From Kribbella jejuensis (lineage in GTDB: Bacteria; Actinomycetota; Actinomycetes; Propionibacteriales; Kribbellaceae): DNA of 64,000 bases. A program made the translations under genes and the position numbers. The stretch lies in assembly GCF_006715085.1 (NCBI RefSeq), contig NZ_VFMM01000001.1:1178001-1242000 (forward strand), in the 5' to 3' direction. The notes under the pieces were generated by a model. The model had not been told where the DNA came from and made no database searches. It saw nothing but the letters and a program-made list of their open reading frames with translations. Shown here in pieces: positions 61,713 to 64,000 of the stretch. How positions within the stretch are numbered: the stretch's first letter is position 1; every line of letters starts with the position of its first letter.

Positions 61713-62291
61713 ATGACTGTCGTGCGCGCACTGGCCAGGCCGTTGCTGTCCGTCATTTTCGTCGTGCAGGGTGTCAACGCGATCCGGAACCCCGAGCCGC
61801 TGGTGCCCAAGGCGCAGCCGGTGACCGACCGGCTCGTCCCGGCGATGAAGAAGGTCGCGCCGCCGCAGGTGAGCGAGCGGATCCCCGAGACGACCGCCAA
61901 CCTCGTCCGGCTGAACGGTGCCGTCCATCTCGTCGGCGGGCTCGCGCTCGCGACCGGGAAGGGCCGCCGGCTCGGTGCGTCCCTGCTGGCCGCGTCGCTG
62001 GTGCCGACCACTCTCGCGGGTCACTCCTTCTGGCAGGAGAAGGACAAGGACGTCCGCAACCTGCAGCGCATCCAGTTCATGAAGAACCTGGGGCTCATGG
62101 GCGGCCTGCTGCTCGCCGCGGTCGACACCGAAGGCAAGCCGGGCGTCGCCTGGCGGGCCACTCACGGCGCCAAGGCGGCCAAGCGCGAGACCAAGCGCGG
62201 CGCCAAGGCTGCCAAGCGGGAGGCGAAGCAGCTCGCCCGCGAGGCGAAGCAGGCCGCGAAGCTCGCGAAGGCTGAGCTGCACCTCGGCTGA
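61713..62291 (+). CDS. DoxX-family membrane protein with Lys/Ala-rich tail
   Basis: A 192-residue protein starting at ATG 61713 behind GGAGGATG. Residues 1-145 have the DoxX four-helix arrangement (LLSVIFVVQGVNAIRNPEPL, GAVHLVGGLALATGKG, LAGHSFWQEKD). A 45-residue tail of repeated AKRE/AKQA units follows, which looks like a cytoplasmic positively charged coiled tail. It is probably the gene whose promoter was left behind at the TnpB insertion. Confidence 0.87.
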   Translation: MTVVRALARPLLSVIFVVQGVNAIRNPEPLVPKAQPVTDRLVPAMKKVAPPQVSERIPETTANLVRLNGAVHLVGGLALATGKGRRLGASLLAASLVPTTLAGHSFWQEKDKDVRNLQRIQFMKNLGLMGGLLLAAVDTEGKPGVAWRATHGAKAAKRETKRGAKAAKREAKQLAREAKQAAKLAKAELHLG

Positions 62292-62336
62292 ATGCCCTAG
62301 GCTCAGGGCTGTAACCACCTGAGTCGAGGGAGTCGA

Positions 62337-63605
62337 ATGAGCGAGCAAGGATGGCCGGCGCCGCGGGCTGAAGGAGCGGTTTCAGGGCGCGTCACAGTGC
62401 CCGGATCGAAGTCGATCAGCAATCGTGCGCTCATCCTCGCCGCGCTCGCCGACGGCCCGTCGCACCTGACCGGCCTGCTCAAGGCGCGCGACACCTCGCT
62501 GATGCGATCCGCATTGGTTTCGCTCGGCGTCGGCATCAGCGAGAACGGTACGACGGTCACCGTCACCCCGGGCTCGCTCAAAGGACCGGCCGACGTCGAC
62601 TGCGGTCTGGCCGGCACCGTGATGCGGTTCGTCCCGCCGGTCGCCGCGCTGGCCGACGGCGTGGTCGCCTTCGACGGCGACGAGTACGCGCGGGAGCGGC
62701 CGATGGGCGTCATCCTCGGCGCGTTGCGCGCTCTCGGCGTACAAATCGACGACGGCGGCACCGGGCGGATGCCGTACACCGTGTCCGGCACCGGGTCGGT
62801 GCGCGGCGGCAAGGTGACGCTGGACGCGTCCGGGTCGAGTCAGTTCGTGTCCGCGCTGCTGCTGGCCGGCGCACGGTACGACGAAGGCGTCGACATCCGC
62901 CACGACGGGAAGCCGGTGCCGTCGCAGCCGCACCTGGACATGTCGGTCGCGATGCTACGCGAGCGCGGCGTCCAGGTCGACGACGCCGAGCCGAACCGCT
63001 GGGTCGTTGCCCCCGGCCCCATTCAAGCGCGGGACACCGCGATCGAGCCGGACCTGTCGAACGCCGCGCCGTTCCTGGCCGCGGCCGTCGTCACCGGCGG
63101 CTCCGTCACCGTGACCGGCTGGCCCGCGGAGACCACGCAGCCGGGTGGCCAACTGCCGGACATCTTCACCCGGTTCGGCGCATCCGTGACGCTGACGGAC
63201 AGCGACCTGACGGTGCGCGGTAGCGGTCGGGTCGCGGCGGTCGACCTCGATCTGAGCGAGGTGGGCGAGCTGTCGCCGGTGATCGCCGCGGTCGCGGCCT
63301 TCGCCGATGGGCCGTCGTACCTGCGGGGAATCGCGCACCTGCGCAACCACGAGACGGACCGGCTGGCCGCACTCGAGACCGAGTTCAACGCGCTCGGCGG
63401 CGACGTGACACAGCTCGAGGACGGGCTGGCGATCCGCCCGAAACCCTTGCACGGTGGGCTTTTCCGCACCTACGCCGACCACCGGATGGCACACGCCGCC
63501 GCCGTCGTCGGCCTGCTCGTCGACGACCTGCAGATCGAAAACATCGCCACCACCGCGAAAACCTTGCCCGAGTTCCCCGAGATGTGGTCAGGGCTCGTGT
63601 CCTGA
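62337..63605 (+). CDS. aroA: 3-phosphoshikimate 1-carboxyvinyltransferase (EPSP synthase)
   Basis: Shikimate-pathway enzyme of 422 residues joining shikimate-3-phosphate and phosphoenolpyruvate. N-terminal [18 protein letters not shown] (catalytic Lys, substrate-binding Ser), [29 protein letters not shown], the catalytic RNHETDR and the late [13 protein letters not shown] motif are all present. LAGTVMRF has T and M where many enzymes have L-x-N-A-G-T-A-x-R; this loop is the glyphosate-contact region. The ATG at 62337 follows GAGGGAGTCGA. Its TGA overlaps the rsgA start. Confidence 0.96.
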   Translation: MSEQGWPAPRAEGAVSGRVTVPGSKSISNRALILAALADGPSHLTGLLKARDTSLMRSALVSLGVGISENGTTVTVTPGSLKGPADVDCGLAGTVMRFVPPVAALADGVVAFDGDEYARERPMGVILGALRALGVQIDDGGTGRMPYTVSGTGSVRGGKVTLDASGSSQFVSALLLAGARYDEGVDIRHDGKPVPSQPHLDMSVAMLRERGVQVDDAEPNRWVVAPGPIQARDTAIEPDLSNAAPFLAAAVVTGGSVTVTGWPAETTQPGGQLPDIFTRFGASVTLTDSDLTVRGSGRVAAVDLDLSEVGELSPVIAAVAAFADGPSYLRGIAHLRNHETDRLAALETEFNALGGDVTQLEDGLAIRPKPLHGGLFRTYADHRMAHAAAVVGLLVDDLQIENIATTAKTLPEFPEMWSGLVS

Positions 63606-64000
63606 TGTCGCGGTACGACGAGGAGGCGCGGTACGACCGGCCGAAGCGGCGTACGCGGCCGCGGACCAAGGACCGCCCCTCGTACGACGACGCTGCCGAG
63701 GCTGTGGTGATCACCCGGGACCGCGGGCGCTATACCTGCTGGGCCGAGGACGCGGACGGGATCGGCCGCGAGGTGACGGCGATGAAGGCCCGGCAACTCG
63801 GCCGGACCGGGGTGATCGTGGGCGACCGGGTCAAACTCGACGGCGACGCGACCGGCGACGAAGGCACCCTGGCCAGGATCGTCGAGGTACTCCCCCGGGC
63901 GACGCTGCTGCGGCGCTCCGCCGATGACGAGGACCCGGTCGAACGCCCGCTGGTGGCGAACGCGGACCAGCTGGTGATCGTCGTCGCGGTCGCGAACCCC
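63605..64000 (+). CDS. rsgA: Ribosome small-subunit GTPase RsgA (5' part only)
   Basis: The first 132 residues of RsgA, a GTPase for 30S maturation. The OB-fold domain is visible (TCWAEDADGIGREVTAMKARQLGRTGVIVGDRVKL and LPRATLLRRSADDEDPVERPLVANADQLVIVVAVANP, read in order). The window ends just before the circularly permuted G domain. A basic N-terminal extension (RPKRRTRPRTKDRP) precedes the OB domain. The ATG overlaps the aroA stop (TGATG). Confidence 0.9.
   Translation, partial: MSRYDEEARYDRPKRRTRPRTKDRPSYDDAAEAVVITRDRGRYTCWAEDADGIGREVTAMKARQLGRTGVIVGDRVKLDGDATGDEGTLARIVEVLPRATLLRRSADDEDPVERPLVANADQLVIVVAVANP

Overview
The window is about 70% G+C and reads as the chromosome of a high-GC Gram-positive actinobacterium. 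Diagnostic genes are WhiB1, another Wbl-like protein, SigR/RsrA, the fused E1/E2 2-oxoglutarate dehydrogenase, the 24-residue ribosomal protein bL37 and several probable leaderless starts. Gene content looks like a soil Nocardioidaceae member such as Kribbella; that is an impression, not a checked assignment. No rRNA, tRNA, CRISPR array or prophage was seen.

Layout. 1-7.9 kb: a CPH-type (P1B-3) copper ATPase cut by the window edge, with a CsoR-like operator; a protease/histidine kinase/response regulator operon; an ABC-F protein; a FadR-type regulator; a DUF3052 protein. 8.3-13.1 kb: kgd and two small downstream genes. 13-18 kb: an ArsR repressor divergent from a cation exchanger with a perfect 20-bp palindrome between them, an aberrant WhiB-like protein, GNAT, quinone reductase and malic enzyme. 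18-23.4 kb: two consecutive polar amino-acid ABC transporters that look like a duplicated cassette. 23.4-27.2 kb: an RsbW-like anti-sigma with a SigB/F-type sigma factor, then whiB1 and pdtaS. 27.3-33.7 kb: DUF2785, DUF3311 plus a sodium:solute symporter, DUF5317, and a catalytic HD-GYP protein with a degenerate partner.

33.9-40.3 kb: bL37, an XRE-STAND-TPR regulator, sigR-rsrA with a recognisable SigR-type promoter, a hydrolase, the SRAP repair protein, MarR, a universal stress protein and an aminotransferase gene remnant. 40.3-47.3 kb: a D-Ala-D-Ala ligase homologue, a degenerate GGDEF-like protein, a membrane-bound sigma/anti-sigma fusion, and an archaeal-type aspartyl-tRNA synthetase plus phosphotransferase operon behind a T-box leader. 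47.3-51.1 kb: a four-gene surface-protein cluster built from shared modules. 51.2-60.3 kb: M20 peptidase, LAL regulator, two alpha/beta hydrolases, a serine hydrolase, a DUF4097 protein, a phosphotransferase and a FrnE-like DsbA protein. 60.4-61.7 kb: a solitary tnpB element. 61.7-64 kb: DoxX, aroA and the start of rsgA.

The order whiB1-pdtaS ... rsrA-sigR ... SRAP ... aroA-rsgA matches the Mycobacterium tuberculosis Rv3219-Rv3228 neighbourhood, so this is a conserved actinobacterial stress/redox backbone with lineage-specific insertions. The most notable signals are the T-box with an apparent Asp (GAC) specifier, the SigR autoregulatory promoter, the sigma/anti-sigma fusion and the modular surface cluster.
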